The notes under the pieces: model-generated
What the model was told of the DNA's origin: nothing
The model's database searches: none
What the model saw: the letters and a program-made list of their open reading frames with translations, nothing else
Assembly (NCBI GenBank): GCA_035247945.1
Contig: DATFHX010000008.1
Span: 1-57,753 of the forward strand
Length of the DNA: 57,753 nucleotides
Reading direction: 5' to 3'
From: DATFHX01 sp035247945
GTDB lineage: Bacteria > Patescibacteriota > Saccharimonadia > Saccharimonadales > Saccharimonadaceae
In this document: one piece after another, positions 41,746 through 50,945 of the stretch
Layout: every line of letters begins with the position of its first letter
Position numbering within the stretch: position 1 is the stretch's first letter
Translations under genes and position numbers: made by a program

Positions 41746-43495
41746 GGTTGGCCGCGATCTCGTAAGCCCCCTAGTTGAATCTGTCAAAAAGCAACAGCAA
41801 GCTCGTATCGACCGACAGAAAGAACTAGACCTTACCTTCGGCGAACAAGATACCATTGATGTTTTGTCATATGCGGGACTTGAGGAAAATGTCGATCACC
41901 TTTCTATAGATGGTGTATTCATGCGCACTTTGTATATTTCTGGATACCCGCTGGTAGCCAATTCTGGCTGGATGGATAGCCTCATTAACTTTAACCATAA
42001 TGCTGATATTAGCTATCATCTTCACGAAGTAAGTGCGCTATCTGCATTACCGAAACTTCATCGTAAAATTACAGAGCTTGAATCTACTAAGCGCGCAATG
42101 ATACGCGCCGGTAAGATCGTTGGCTCAGAAATTACAGACCCTCTAGAGTCGGCAATTGAATTACGAGATAAAATTCAGCGTGGCCAGGAGAAGCTCTTTC
42201 AGATGGCGATCTATGTCAGTATTCGTGCCGATAGCCTAGAAGAGTTGAACAAAACAACACAATTGCTTGAAGCAACGATGTCGGCACGGCTATTTTATTC
42301 TAAAGTTGCGCGTTACCAACAGCTTGAAGCTCTACAGTCGATTTTACCGCGAGGCGAAGATCAATTGGCTCAGAAGCGAAACCTTGATAGTAGCTCAGCA
42401 GCCTTAACATTCCCGTTTATGTCCTCGGAGTTCGTGCAAGAAACAGGCATTCTTTACGGCATTAACAAGTCAAACGATACGCTTGTTATCATTGATCGTT
42501 TTAGCCTTCCGAATGCAAACTCAATTACATTCGCACAATCTGGCTCGGGTAAGAGTTATACGACTAAGGTTGAGATTTTGCGCCAACTCATGCAAGGCAC
42601 AAAGGTTATTGTCATTGACCCAGAGCGTGAGTACAAACGCCTGAATGAGTCAGTGAAAGGCACATATATCAAACTGTCGGCAAAGAGCAAACAAAAGATC
42701 AATCCATTTGACCTTGCTGTAACGTTCCACGAAATTGACGACCTCTCAGAGCATATTCAAGATTTGACTGAAGTAGTTAGCCTCCTCGCGGACGGCCTTA
42801 CGTCGAGTGAAAAAGCAGCTGTAGATAAGGCAATTCTTAAAATCTATAAGAAGTCTAAGAAGAAACAACCACTGTTGGAAGACTTGTATAACGAGCTAAA
42901 AACTCTCAAGCAGACGAACCTTTGCGAGAAGTTAGAGAAGTACATTACTGGATCGCTTGCGGACGTATTCAACTCTCCAACAAACATCAAGCTCGACAAT
43001 CGCCTTGTCATCTTTGATATCAAGGACTTACCAAAGAGCTTGCGTCAAATTATGATGCTTATTGTCAGTAACTTCGTAAAGAACCAAGTTATGGCAGACC
43101 CAGGAAAGCGTCTTTTGGTTATTGACGAGGGCTGGATGCTTCTTGAACACGAAGAAACAGCACGCTTTATCTCAGAGCTATACCGCCGTGGTCGCAAGTA
43201 TGGCTTGGGTACATCTATGATTGTCCAACAAGCAAATGACTTCTTGCGTAATGATTATGGGCGTGCAATTGCCTCACAATCAGCACTTCGTATTTTGATG
43301 CGCCAGGACACAACCACAATTAAAAGAGTAGTTTCGGAGTTTGATCTTAGTGAATACGAACATAATTTCCTACTCACTGCTGGTCGTGGAGACGCGCTAA
43401 TTCTGGCTGACCAAAACCATGTAGCGGTTAAAGTTGTTGCTTCTGAAAAAGAGCACCCACTTATCACTACGGACCCCGCGGAGCTTTACTCGTGA
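41714..43495 (+). CDS. virB4: VirB4-type conjugation ATPase
   Basis: 593 aa. Walker A AQSGSGKSYTTK near residue 277, Walker B LLVIDEGWMLLE near residue 470, and the typical GLGTSMIVQQANDFL after it. VirB4 drives pilus assembly and substrate transfer at the inner membrane. It is shorter than many VirB4 proteins, with part of the N-terminal domain in the preceding gene. GGAGAG precedes the ATG. GTGA overlap with the CHAP gene downstream. Confidence 0.93.
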   Translation: MLNKQLKQINKVGRDLVSPLVESVKKQQQARIDRQKELDLTFGEQDTIDVLSYAGLEENVDHLSIDGVFMRTLYISGYPLVANSGWMDSLINFNHNADISYHLHEVSALSALPKLHRKITELESTKRAMIRAGKIVGSEITDPLESAIELRDKIQRGQEKLFQMAIYVSIRADSLEELNKTTQLLEATMSARLFYSKVARYQQLEALQSILPRGEDQLAQKRNLDSSSAALTFPFMSSEFVQETGILYGINKSNDTLVIIDRFSLPNANSITFAQSGSGKSYTTKVEILRQLMQGTKVIVIDPEREYKRLNESVKGTYIKLSAKSKQKINPFDLAVTFHEIDDLSEHIQDLTEVVSLLADGLTSSEKAAVDKAILKIYKKSKKKQPLLEDLYNELKTLKQTNLCEKLEKYITGSLADVFNSPTNIKLDNRLVIFDIKDLPKSLRQIMMLIVSNFVKNQVMADPGKRLLVIDEGWMLLEHEETARFISELYRRGRKYGLGTSMIVQQANDFLRNDYGRAIASQSALRILMRQDTTTIKRVVSEFDLSEYEHNFLLTAGRGDALILADQNHVAVKVVASEKEHPLITTDPAELYS

Positions 43496-44091
43496 ATCCT
43501 GGCGTCCTAAAATTCATGCTATTTAACTTTGGTTCCAAAAAGTTAATTGCATTTATTTTAGCGACGCTAGTCGTGATTGTCTCATTACCAGCCATAGCTG
43601 TCTTTTCTATGGGTTCCGATGCGGTCAGTTTTCTGGCAGGCACGCCCGACGCTAAAGCCGCTGAGACACAAGGATTCTATATGGGCGGTGATGTACCTGG
43701 CAATACCTATGCTTGGGGCAACTGTACATACTGGGCGTTTGCTATGCGCTTCTGGGCGAATGATCCGATACCGACTACTTGGGGAAATGCGAACACATGG
43801 GATGATAGAGCTCGAGCTGGTGGTTACGTGGTAGATCATACGCCTGCTGTAAATGCCGTATTTCAATCAGATGGCGGTGATCTTGGCCATGTAGCTTATG
43901 TGATTAAGGTTGATGATAAAACTGGCGATTGGACTATTTCAGAGATGAATGCGCCGCACTTGAACGTTGTATCTCAACGTACTTTTTCAAAAAGTTCGGC
44001 GCAATTCTATAACTTTATTCACGACAAGGAAGGAGCACCAACATGGAACCCCTCAACTATCTCGATACCATCTATAGCCATTGGCCACTAA
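43492..44091 (+). CDS. CHAP-domain peptidoglycan hydrolase of the T4SS
   Basis: 199 aa with a GTG start overlapping the virB4 stop. N-terminal membrane segment or signal (about residues 16-36), then a CHAP domain with the catalytic Cys in YAWGNCTYWA and His in DLGHVAYVI. CHAP enzymes cut peptide or amide bonds in peptidoglycan. In the operon it would take the VirB1 role, opening the cell wall for the transfer channel. Its last 49 bp overlap the coupling-protein start. Confidence 0.88.
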   Translation: MNPGVLKFMLFNFGSKKLIAFILATLVVIVSLPAIAVFSMGSDAVSFLAGTPDAKAAETQGFYMGGDVPGNTYAWGNCTYWAFAMRFWANDPIPTTWGNANTWDDRARAGGYVVDHTPAVNAVFQSDGGDLGHVAYVIKVDDKTGDWTISEMNAPHLNVVSQRTFSKSSAQFYNFIHDKEGAPTWNPSTISIPSIAIGH

Positions 44092-46643
44092 TCCTTGGGG
44101 CTGTAGTTACGGTTGTTGTTTTAGGGTTTGCCGCTGCGCTAGCTCGCCGGATTATTAACCGTCGGCATTTGCTGAATCGGAATATGGTGTGGCTAGAAGT
44201 TACCCCACCTGCAAATATAGCCAAGACACCCGAAGCAACTGAGCAGTTATTTTCTGTCATACATGGTGCGCGTGCGGCACGTCAGATGAAAGAGAAACTT
44301 TTTGATCGCTCGCCAGTGATGAGTTTTGAGATAACGTCAACGCGCAAGAGCGGTATTCGGTACTTAATGCAAGTCGAGAAGTCACGTTCTAAGAATGTAC
44401 AGAAAATCATTACTGCATATATACCAAACGCGAAAGTTAAGGAAGTTGAGCATATTGATTCACAAGCAAATAGAGTTATTGAGTTCAAGGAGACGGGGCA
44501 TTATGTTTTGCCGCTTACCTTGACGTCTGTAATTGAACAGCATGACCCCTTAAGCTATATCACTGGCGCTATGACTGAACTTAGCGCTGATGAGCAAATC
44601 ACCTTACAGCTTGTCGCAACGCCTATTAGGTCGCGAGAGGCTGAGATTCTATCTCACAAAATATTAGGCAATGAAAATATCTTGCAAGAAGTAGGAAGTA
44701 AAAGGTTCTCATTTCTAGGTCGTTCTACTGGCATTTTTGGCAAGATGGGTTCCGGCTTAACTGATCTTGTCGGCGAAGTTTATATGGGTACAACTAGCAG
44801 TTATAAGGGCTACTACAACTCAAAAGCTCAATCCGTGCAACAACAAGCTCATATTACTAAGCGCGATCGCCCAGCTCGAACGCTCAGCGCATTTGAATTA
44901 GAACTAATGGAAACCATGCACCGTAAAGTTACACAACCTTTGTTCCGGGTGAACTTACGTGTCCTTGTTAAAAGTTCTGAAGCTAGTACTCATGTTCAAG
45001 CGCTAAAGTCCGCACTTGATGGCTACAGTGTGCCACCTTACCAATCGTTGAAAGCTAAAATGCGCTTTCCTTTTGTAGACGAACTGTTGCGTAAAACGGC
45101 AATACGTCGTTTACCCTCTATACGACATCGTGCTTCGATTATCTTGGCCGCATCGGAGCTTGCTAGTCTCTATCATTTTCCATCAAGCCAAGTCAGTAAG
45201 ACTGATAACCTCATCACTTCACTAAGTCCCACGTTGCCCGCGCCTATTTCGCTTAAATCTGGTGAGAAGTTTGACGTCGTTATAGGAGAAAACCACCATC
45301 ACGGGACAACAACACCTATCGGCCTTACCGACAAAGAACGTGAACGTCACCAATACATAATCGGTGGTACGGGTAACGGTAAAACAACCATGCTCCAATA
45401 CCAGATCGTACAAGATATGCAGAATGGTAAAGGTGTAGCTATTGTTGACCCGCATGGTGACATGGCCGAAACGCTCCTGCGATATGTACCGCCAGAACGT
45501 GTAAAAGATGTCGTGTACTTTAACCCTGACGATTTGGAATACCCAATCGGCCTTAATCTCCTGGAACTCACCCCAGGGCTAAGCGGCAATGAGCTACTAC
45601 GTGAGAAAGATATCATCACAGAGTCAGTTATCTCGGTGTTTCGTAAGATATTTTCAGATGAGGACAATGGCGGCCACCGCATCGAGTACGTTTTACGCAA
45701 TGCTGTACAAACCGCATTAACTCTGCCTGACGCCACGCTTTTTACGGTCTACGACCTGCTAAATGATCCAAAGTATCGTAAAGCAGCTATTAAAACCCTG
45801 GAAGATAAGAACCTGATTAACTTCTGGAAAAATGAGTTAGGTAAAGCCGGTGGTATGCAACAAGTAAAAATGGCCGCAGGTATCACTGCTAAGATTGGGC
45901 GTTTCTTGTTCTCGGCATCGGCCAAACAGATTCTTGAGCAACCAAAATCTACAATAGACTTTGATGATATCCTAGATTCTGGCAAAATTCTCATCTGTAA
46001 CTTCTCAAAGGGCTTGCTCGGTGAAGACACATCTGAACTCTTTGGAATTACCGTACTTGCCAAACTTCAGTTGGCAAGTCTGCGCCGCGCTCGGGTTGCG
46101 CAGCAAGAGCGCCGCGCATTCTACCTGTACGTGGATGAGTTCCAGAACTTCGCTACCACTTCATTCGTACAGATGCTGAGCGAGGCTCGTAAATACAAAC
46201 TGTTCCTCACCATGGCTGAGCAGTCCACCTCTCAGCAAAAAGATCAGCAGATGGTGAACATAATCTTAGCGAACGTTGGTACGGTGATTTGCTTTAGGAC
46301 AGGAAATCCGCAAGACGAACGGATGTTGTTACCACTCTTTAGCCCTTACATTGAGCAGGGCGAGATTAGTAACCTGGCTGCTTTCAATTTCTATGCTAAG
46401 TTGTCAGCCGTTCATGCGCAAGAGCCACTATCAGGCCAAACATTGCTACTCGCTGATGATGGTGACGACAAAATACGAGCGTCTGCTATTGAACATTCAA
46501 GGACTACGTTTGCAAAGAAACAAGAAATTAAAGAAGAAAAAGAGCAAGAGCAGTTAGAGTCAGACAAGCCTAAAGTTCAAACGGTAAAGAAGCGGTCAAA
46601 AAAGCGGGTCGCCTCACAAAAAGTTGAGATGATTGACGACTGA
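44043..46643 (+). CDS. virD4: VirD4/TraG-like coupling ATPase
   Basis: 866 aa. One N-terminal membrane helix, a long middle region, then a motor domain with Walker A IGGTGNGKTTM near residue 440, VDPHGDM, Walker B YVDEFQNF near residue 700 and the glutamine-rich TMAEQSTSQQ. It brings the DNA-relaxase complex to the VirB4 channel. AAGGAGCACC precedes the ATG. The Lys/Glu-rich tail may bind partners. Last gene of the rightward operon. Confidence 0.9.
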   Translation: MEPLNYLDTIYSHWPLILGAVVTVVVLGFAAALARRIINRRHLLNRNMVWLEVTPPANIAKTPEATEQLFSVIHGARAARQMKEKLFDRSPVMSFEITSTRKSGIRYLMQVEKSRSKNVQKIITAYIPNAKVKEVEHIDSQANRVIEFKETGHYVLPLTLTSVIEQHDPLSYITGAMTELSADEQITLQLVATPIRSREAEILSHKILGNENILQEVGSKRFSFLGRSTGIFGKMGSGLTDLVGEVYMGTTSSYKGYYNSKAQSVQQQAHITKRDRPARTLSAFELELMETMHRKVTQPLFRVNLRVLVKSSEASTHVQALKSALDGYSVPPYQSLKAKMRFPFVDELLRKTAIRRLPSIRHRASIILAASELASLYHFPSSQVSKTDNLITSLSPTLPAPISLKSGEKFDVVIGENHHHGTTTPIGLTDKERERHQYIIGGTGNGKTTMLQYQIVQDMQNGKGVAIVDPHGDMAETLLRYVPPERVKDVVYFNPDDLEYPIGLNLLELTPGLSGNELLREKDIITESVISVFRKIFSDEDNGGHRIEYVLRNAVQTALTLPDATLFTVYDLLNDPKYRKAAIKTLEDKNLINFWKNELGKAGGMQQVKMAAGITAKIGRFLFSASAKQILEQPKSTIDFDDILDSGKILICNFSKGLLGEDTSELFGITVLAKLQLASLRRARVAQQERRAFYLYVDEFQNFATTSFVQMLSEARKYKLFLTMAEQSTSQQKDQQMVNIILANVGTVICFRTGNPQDERMLLPLFSPYIEQGEISNLAAFNFYAKLSAVHAQEPLSGQTLLLADDGDDKIRASAIEHSRTTFAKKQEIKEEKEQEQLESDKPKVQTVKKRSKKRVASQKVEMIDD

Positions 46644-46644
46644 T

Positions 46645-46878
46645 CTATAGGTCGCTTTTGTCTCGGTGCTCTTTGTAATCCTCATAGTATTTATCAAAAC
46701 CATCTTCACTCATGGTTGTCGAGACTTCTTTTGCGACAGTCTGCATAAACGCCAACAAAGATATTGCATCTTCACGGGTAGCGTTTGCAGGGTCGTGATA
46801 TTTTAGGTACGTCATTGCTGCTGCGATCAAGCTTTCATCGTTAATGTTTGGTCGCTTCGAAAACTCTGTATCATTCAT
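46645..46878 (-). CDS. Small acidic protein, hypothetical
   Basis: 77 aa, acidic and helical, no motif recognised. Its ATG overlaps the stop of the PLD-like gene by 4 bp (ATGA), so the two are co-translated. It ends 2 bp from the convergent coupling-protein stop. Confidence 0.6.
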   Translation of the reverse strand: MNDTEFSKRPNINDESLIAAAMTYLKYHDPANATREDAISLLAFMQTVAKEVSTTMSEDGFDKYYEDYKEHRDKSDL

Positions 46879-47342
46879 CGCATTGCTCCTGTAAACTTAT
46901 TTAGCTTGATAAAGTCAATCAATGCGCTTGCTTCATCGCTTGATGTAATCCTCCTCATTATCTCACAGCTATCACTAAATGATAATATGTTCAGGCTACC
47001 CTCCCATATGATCTCACTATCAATAATGGCTAATTTTCTGTGGTGTCCGGCGGTATACAACACCACTATACCTAGCGCCTGAAATGCTGATATAACCTCG
47101 GCTGCCTGTACTTGATATATACCGTCGTGATCTTCGGGGCTACGAGTATTGATAATGATTTGCACGCCTCGCCGTCGAAGTTTTTCGAGAGTAGGGAGCA
47201 ACATATCAACTCGCTTACGCGTGATGAATGGGCTTTCTATAATTAGCTGCTTTTTAGCACAACTCATATCTTGCATGAAGGCGCGATAGAATGTGTTTTG
47301 ATCGTATAGTCTTGAGCTGGGAAGAGAGCGGCGCTTAAACAT
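46875..47342 (-). CDS. Phospholipase-D-like (HKD) protein
   Basis: 155 aa with one HKD-type motif, HHRKLAIIDSEIIWEGSLN, preceded by IIESPFITRKRVDMLLP. Single-motif PLD proteins act as dimers; Nuc-type members are nucleases and some serve in conjugation or defence. A nuclease role is inference. It overlaps a 48-codon frame upstream by 8 bp and a small acidic gene downstream by 4 bp. Confidence 0.8.
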   Translation of the reverse strand: MFKRRSLPSSRLYDQNTFYRAFMQDMSCAKKQLIIESPFITRKRVDMLLPTLEKLRRRGVQIIINTRSPEDHDGIYQVQAAEVISAFQALGIVVLYTAGHHRKLAIIDSEIIWEGSLNILSFSDSCEIMRRITSSDEASALIDFIKLNKFTGAMR

Positions 47343-47481
47343 TTTGCTTCACCTCTTCCTCGATATCAGCTAGATATACTTTACCGTCCCTATACTCTAT
47401 ACCTAAGGCAACTAGTCTAGTATATAATGTAACTAAATCACGCTCTAAAGAGTTCCACTTAAATATACGTGAGCTCACCAT
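47335..47481 (-). CDS. 48-aa leader gene of the PLD-like operon
   Basis: A frame of 48 codons (starts MVSSRIFKWNSLERDLVTLY, ends KQNV) overlaps the PLD-like start by 8 bp. Its ATG lies in the tRNA-like sequence CGTGAGCTCACCAT (47468-47481), just as antisense reading of the tRNA-Glu end begins MVTSRR. It may be the 3' part of a once longer gene cut by integration. Coding status uncertain. Confidence 0.4.
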   Translation of the reverse strand: MVSSRIFKWNSLERDLVTLYTRLVALGIEYRDGKVYLADIEEEVKQNV

Positions 47482-47492
47482 GAAATTATTAA
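47468..47492 (+). repeat. Internal att-like remnant
   Basis: CGTGAGCTCACCATGAAATTATTAA matches the end of the displaced tRNA-Glu fragment plus its flank (51123-51146) with one substitution and one inserted T. It marks a probable junction between the conjugative element and a 3.7-kb second element. Confidence 0.5.
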
Positions 47493-47530
47493 AAAACGAC
47501 CCCTGTTATAGGGTCGTTTTTTAATAATTT
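47483..47530. terminator. Perfect bidirectional terminator
   Basis: A 20-bp perfect stem (arms 47483-47502 and 47511-47530) with an 8-nt loop; GC core CGACCC/GGGTCG flanked by A6 and T6. Confidence 0.9.
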
Positions 47531-47552
47531 CTAGGGATTGCCGCAACCCATC

Positions 47553-47571
47553 TGACGGCAGTTATGACGGC
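47553..47571 (+). repeat. GACGGC pair at the second element's left end
   Basis: Two TGACGGC units starting 12 bp apart, about 60 bp inside the att-like remnant. Same strand and spacing as the other three pairs. Confidence 0.6.
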
Positions 47572-47712
47572 AACGCACAAGGAAAAGAGCATTTTAACCT
47601 CGCGATTGTGTAATCTTCACCTCTGGAGCGCAATAAGGGCGGAGGTATTTTTCGAGGGCTTATCCTGGAGTCCTAAAACAAGCAAAAATATGAGCATGTG
47701 CCAAGGAGGCAA

Positions 47713-47988
47713 ATGATTTATCCCATAGTATATGATCTAGAAGATCATTATCGACCAGCTGCATACGCAAAAGTAATGCGAATCATCTATGAAAATTCCA
47801 TTTCCGTTCACAAACTAATGTACTCAGCTTTCGCAGTCGAGACTTTACTGAAACCCGACGACTGGGTTGGTCTGCTAAGCCCTATATTCGATCAAGAGGA
47901 TAACTTCTTTATCTGCGAAATTCATCGACCATACCAAGGGTGGGTTGCAAGTGAGGAGTGGGATTGGTTGTGTGAAAAGAGTCTTTGA
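47713..47988 (+). CDS. Small hypothetical cargo protein
   Basis: 91 aa from the ATG at 47713, preceded by AAGGAGGC; an in-frame GTG at 47698 lies before this ribosome site and is rejected. Soluble, aromatic-rich C-terminal half (GWVASEEWDWLCEKSL). No family recognised. Confidence 0.6.
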   Translation: MIYPIVYDLEDHYRPAAYAKVMRIIYENSISVHKLMYSAFAVETLLKPDDWVGLLSPIFDQEDNFFICEIHRPYQGWVASEEWDWLCEKSL

Positions 47989-48063
47989 GATGGGCGCTTG
48001 CCCGTCACGCAACCAAGCACATTTACCCCTTTTTGAGGTCCAGTTCTAAGGACGAACAAAAGA

Positions 48064-48098
48064 AACACCCGTGACCGATGGTTGGGTTACGAGGTGTT
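48064..48098. terminator. Hairpin between convergent small genes
   Basis: AACACC / GGTGTT plus an inner CGT / ACG stem. On the minus strand a T-rich stretch (TTTCTTTTG) follows, serving the 48123 gene. Confidence 0.6.
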
Positions 48099-48122
48099 CT
48101 TCTGTCTCATGCAAGAAGTGCA

Positions 48123-48428
48123 CTAGGCGCTTTGTCTAGTCAGTACAATCAAAAGCGTAAGTATCGTGACTGCCGACATAGCTCCTAATACGCCGAGGAC
48201 AGTAATAATGTGCGTAAGAATCTTATATCGCGCACCAAAAGGGGCAGTAATAAATACGATGGCAGTCAGTATCTGATGAGGGAGGGTGAACGGCCAAAAT
48301 AAACCCTCACTCTTTTGCAGTTCATAGACGATAATCGACAGCATAATCGCCCCTGACGTAATTAGTATGACGCGCTCGGCAATACCTATCTTCCAGACTG
48401 GTTTTTTTTCTTCAATAATTATAGGCAT
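48123..48428 (-). CDS. Small three-helix membrane protein, hypothetical
   Basis: 101 aa, membrane segments at about residues 19-37, 47-66 and 73-96. TATACT (48437-48442, minus) ends 8 bp before the ATG, so probably leaderless. No family recognised. Similar in style, not in sequence, to the 6672 protein of the tRNA-Arg island. Confidence 0.6.
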   Translation of the reverse strand: MPIIIEEKKPVWKIGIAERVILITSGAIMLSIIVYELQKSEGLFWPFTLPHQILTAIVFITAPFGARYKILTHIITVLGVLGAMSAVTILTLLIVLTRQSA

Positions 48429-48482
48429 ATGCGCTTAGTATAAACTTTCATATAACCTCTTACAAGCCCCTTAAAATGAAGA

Positions 48483-48541
48483 AACCCCCAGCCTTGAACT
48501 ACCTGGATGGCAGCTCTAAAAGCTGAGGGTTATTGGCTCTT
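48483..48541 (-). terminator. Terminator of SGNH-2
   Basis: AACCCCCAGC / GCTGAGGGTT stem (one mismatch) around a long loop. On the minus strand TTTCTTC follows. Confidence 0.7.
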
Positions 48542-48554
48542 CAGTCTTTACCGG

Positions 48555-50723
48555 TTACCCGGCGTTGATCGCGGCTTTCACTACGGCGGCATAGCCCAGC
48601 TCCTGCCCCAACTTGTTGGGGTGGAAGACGTAGTTCTGATTGTTCTGCGCCTGATCGAGATTCTGGAACCAAGACGTCTTGGTTCCACATATCTCGTGCC
48701 CGTTGAACGGTGAAGTCGGCCCGTCAACCGGAACGTAAACCAAGCGCTTGTTGCTTGCGCTCAGACCACGAACCGAGTTCACGGCGGCTGAGATCTTCTT
48801 GTCCAGTTCGGTCACGATGCTGCGAGCAGCATCGACGTCAGACCATGTGCGCGCCGTAGGGTTGGCCTGGTCGTACATGTAAAAGCAGCGACCGTCAAAG
48901 TCATCACCAGTCTTCTTGTTGGCGATCACCTGCGGATAGCCCACCACGTAGACCTTGGCATTCGGCGCGTACTTGAGAATCTTCTTATACGTCGTCGTCA
49001 GCTTACCCGGCAGTTCTGTGTTGATCTTGTTCAGCGACGCCTTATAGACATTGCTTGTTTTGGCGCAGCTGTCGAAAATGCACGCCTTCGCAAGGTCGCC
49101 GAACCCGATGTCATTCCCTCCGATAGTCAGTGTGACGAGTCGAATTGAGGGATCCGACCACGGGTCGATCTGCACGCCTTCATTCGCCTGCGGCTTATCC
49201 GTGAGGTTCGACGTCACAGCACCAGAGCAGGCACGGAACCCGTAGCTTCCCAGCGACGGGATCTTGGAGCTTGTCCCGGAGATCAGACGCGAATACGCGT
49301 ACTTACTCCGGTGACACTCGTTCGTGCCCTTGATGTTGGTGCCAGTCTCGAAAGGCTCGACACCTTCACCAGCAGAGAACGAGTCACCAAGTGCAACGTA
49401 TGGCGACGTGACCGGTGGCAGCTTTTCGAGCAGCGCTCCAAGCGGGTAGTCTCGTCCGAAGGCGGGTACCTTAACCGCAAAGAGCTTCCACGACTGGTCG
49501 GGATCATGTCGCACCCTGATGAAGAGTGTGTTATTCCATACCGGCCAACTCATGCCCATATAGGCCGAGTAGCCGGTGACCGCACCAGCCGATGAATCTA
49601 CGTTCCCCTTGATGCTTTGGTTATACACGAGGGTGCCCGAAGTGTCATGTACCTGGATGGTAATGGCATTCGAGGGGTGGCTAGGATCATCGGTTGCAAC
49701 GTTCGATTCGTAGATCGCTGCAATGTTACCGGTTGTTCCTACGGAAATATCCGGCCCGGTTCGATCATTGATGGGCAGGGGGTTGGAGAGCTTGCGCTCC
49801 CAGACCTTCTTTCCAAGATTGCTCAACCTCACGAGAGTCCAACTGCTGGTGTCGGGATACCAGACACTGAGAATGGCGCCACCATCCGGCATGGGCTTCA
49901 TGTCATCGATGTCGACATTCGGCCCCAAAAAGGCGTCAGATGATGCCTTCCAGACGACTCGTCGTGAGCTGGGATCGTACTCGGAGACGACCTTCGTAGT
50001 GAACGTCGAATCTGTGTATTCGTAGCTGAGCAGTTGTCCATAGTAATTGACGCTCGTCGCAAAGCCTAGAGATCGGGTGCCCTCAAGGAGCTTCCCACTA
50101 TAGGTGTAAAACGAGGCAATGTTGGAGCTGCCCTTACGGTTAAACAGAACTATACCGGTCCGGTATGCCTGAATGCTGTAGCCGAAGCAGCCGTCCGACG
50201 TTGATACTTGTACGTCCAGTATCTTTACCGGTGCGAGCGAGCCCGAAAGAGCTTGCGGCGTGAGCCCGACCAGGTGGACGCCCTTAGAGGCGCTTGCCTC
50301 AATGGAGTAGATGTTGCCATCCGCACCCATAATCGGCGAAACACACCTTGCAGGGTATGTCCACTTCATCTTGTTGCCATGATACGCAACGAGATCCCAT
50401 TTGGTGTTACGCCCGTAGACGTCGCCACTCCCATCTACGATGGGATCCCCGATGCACGTAGCTTCGCCTATTTCACGGATGAGTACACCGGTGTTGCTGT
50501 AAGTGCGGAGACTCTTGCCCCCAGCGCAACCATCCGTTACTTCGCCCGTAGGGCTGACAGCCGGAAATGCAGCGGTCTCAACAGATGTGACCGCAGGCCA
50601 CTGAAGAGTCGGGATCGACTCAGCAGCAGACGCTGTCCCCGAAGAGACGAACACGATGAGAGACGCCAGCAAGCTCGCGACAGCGAGCATGACTGGCGTA
50701 CGTGTGAACTTGTTCTTACGCAT
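48555..50723 (-). CDS. Secreted SGNH/GDSL hydrolase with propeller-like N-terminal domain (SGNH-2)
   Basis: 722 aa. Residues 1-33 (signal peptide) are nearly identical to SGNH-1 (one change, Val to Ile at 23). Residues about 38-430 have repeated strand patterns with DG/NG turns (GADGNIYSI, MPDGGAILSVW, GTTGNIAAIY) like a PQQ/WD-type beta-propeller. The C-terminal hydrolase has GDSFSAGEG (Ser448), GGNDIGF (Asn537) and FHPNKLG (His701). The propeller may bind the substrate. GC-rich. The shared signal and leader with a replaced N-terminal domain point to domain shuffling between elements. Confidence 0.9.
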   Translation of the reverse strand: MRKNKFTRTPVMLAVASLLASLIVFVSSGTASAAESIPTLQWPAVTSVETAAFPAVSPTGEVTDGCAGGKSLRTYSNTGVLIREIGEATCIGDPIVDGSGDVYGRNTKWDLVAYHGNKMKWTYPARCVSPIMGADGNIYSIEASASKGVHLVGLTPQALSGSLAPVKILDVQVSTSDGCFGYSIQAYRTGIVLFNRKGSSNIASFYTYSGKLLEGTRSLGFATSVNYYGQLLSYEYTDSTFTTKVVSEYDPSSRRVVWKASSDAFLGPNVDIDDMKPMPDGGAILSVWYPDTSSWTLVRLSNLGKKVWERKLSNPLPINDRTGPDISVGTTGNIAAIYESNVATDDPSHPSNAITIQVHDTSGTLVYNQSIKGNVDSSAGAVTGYSAYMGMSWPVWNNTLFIRVRHDPDQSWKLFAVKVPAFGRDYPLGALLEKLPPVTSPYVALGDSFSAGEGVEPFETGTNIKGTNECHRSKYAYSRLISGTSSKIPSLGSYGFRACSGAVTSNLTDKPQANEGVQIDPWSDPSIRLVTLTIGGNDIGFGDLAKACIFDSCAKTSNVYKASLNKINTELPGKLTTTYKKILKYAPNAKVYVVGYPQVIANKKTGDDFDGRCFYMYDQANPTARTWSDVDAARSIVTELDKKISAAVNSVRGLSASNKRLVYVPVDGPTSPFNGHEICGTKTSWFQNLDQAQNNQNYVFHPNKLGQELGYAAVVKAAINAG

Positions 50724-50860
50724 AGATGGCTTTCACCACCTTTCTAAAGACTAGATTCTGAGTTATTAACGAACGAGGAACACGACTAAGGGCGGCCAAC
50801 GCCTTACGGCATGGTCGCCCTCAAAGAAGATTCCTTTTTGACTAAAGAGCCATTACTATT
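50724..50860 (-). promoter_or_regulatory. Conserved structured 5' leader of SGNH-2
   Basis: Homologous to 8609-8725. Hairpin at 50790-50820 with outer arms GGGCGACCA / TGGCCGCCC and inner TGCC-GTAA-GGCG. Same order of flanking boxes (GGCTCTTT, AAAAAGGA, CGAACGAGGA, then GGTGGTGAAAGCCATCT and ATG). A -10-like TATAAA lies upstream near 50860. Confidence 0.7.
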
Positions 50861-50945
50861 TATAACATAAATATATCAATTAGTAAATATATAAAGTAAA
50901 GCATCGATGACACGCAGTGGGACTTAATGGTGAGCGGCATGTCTT

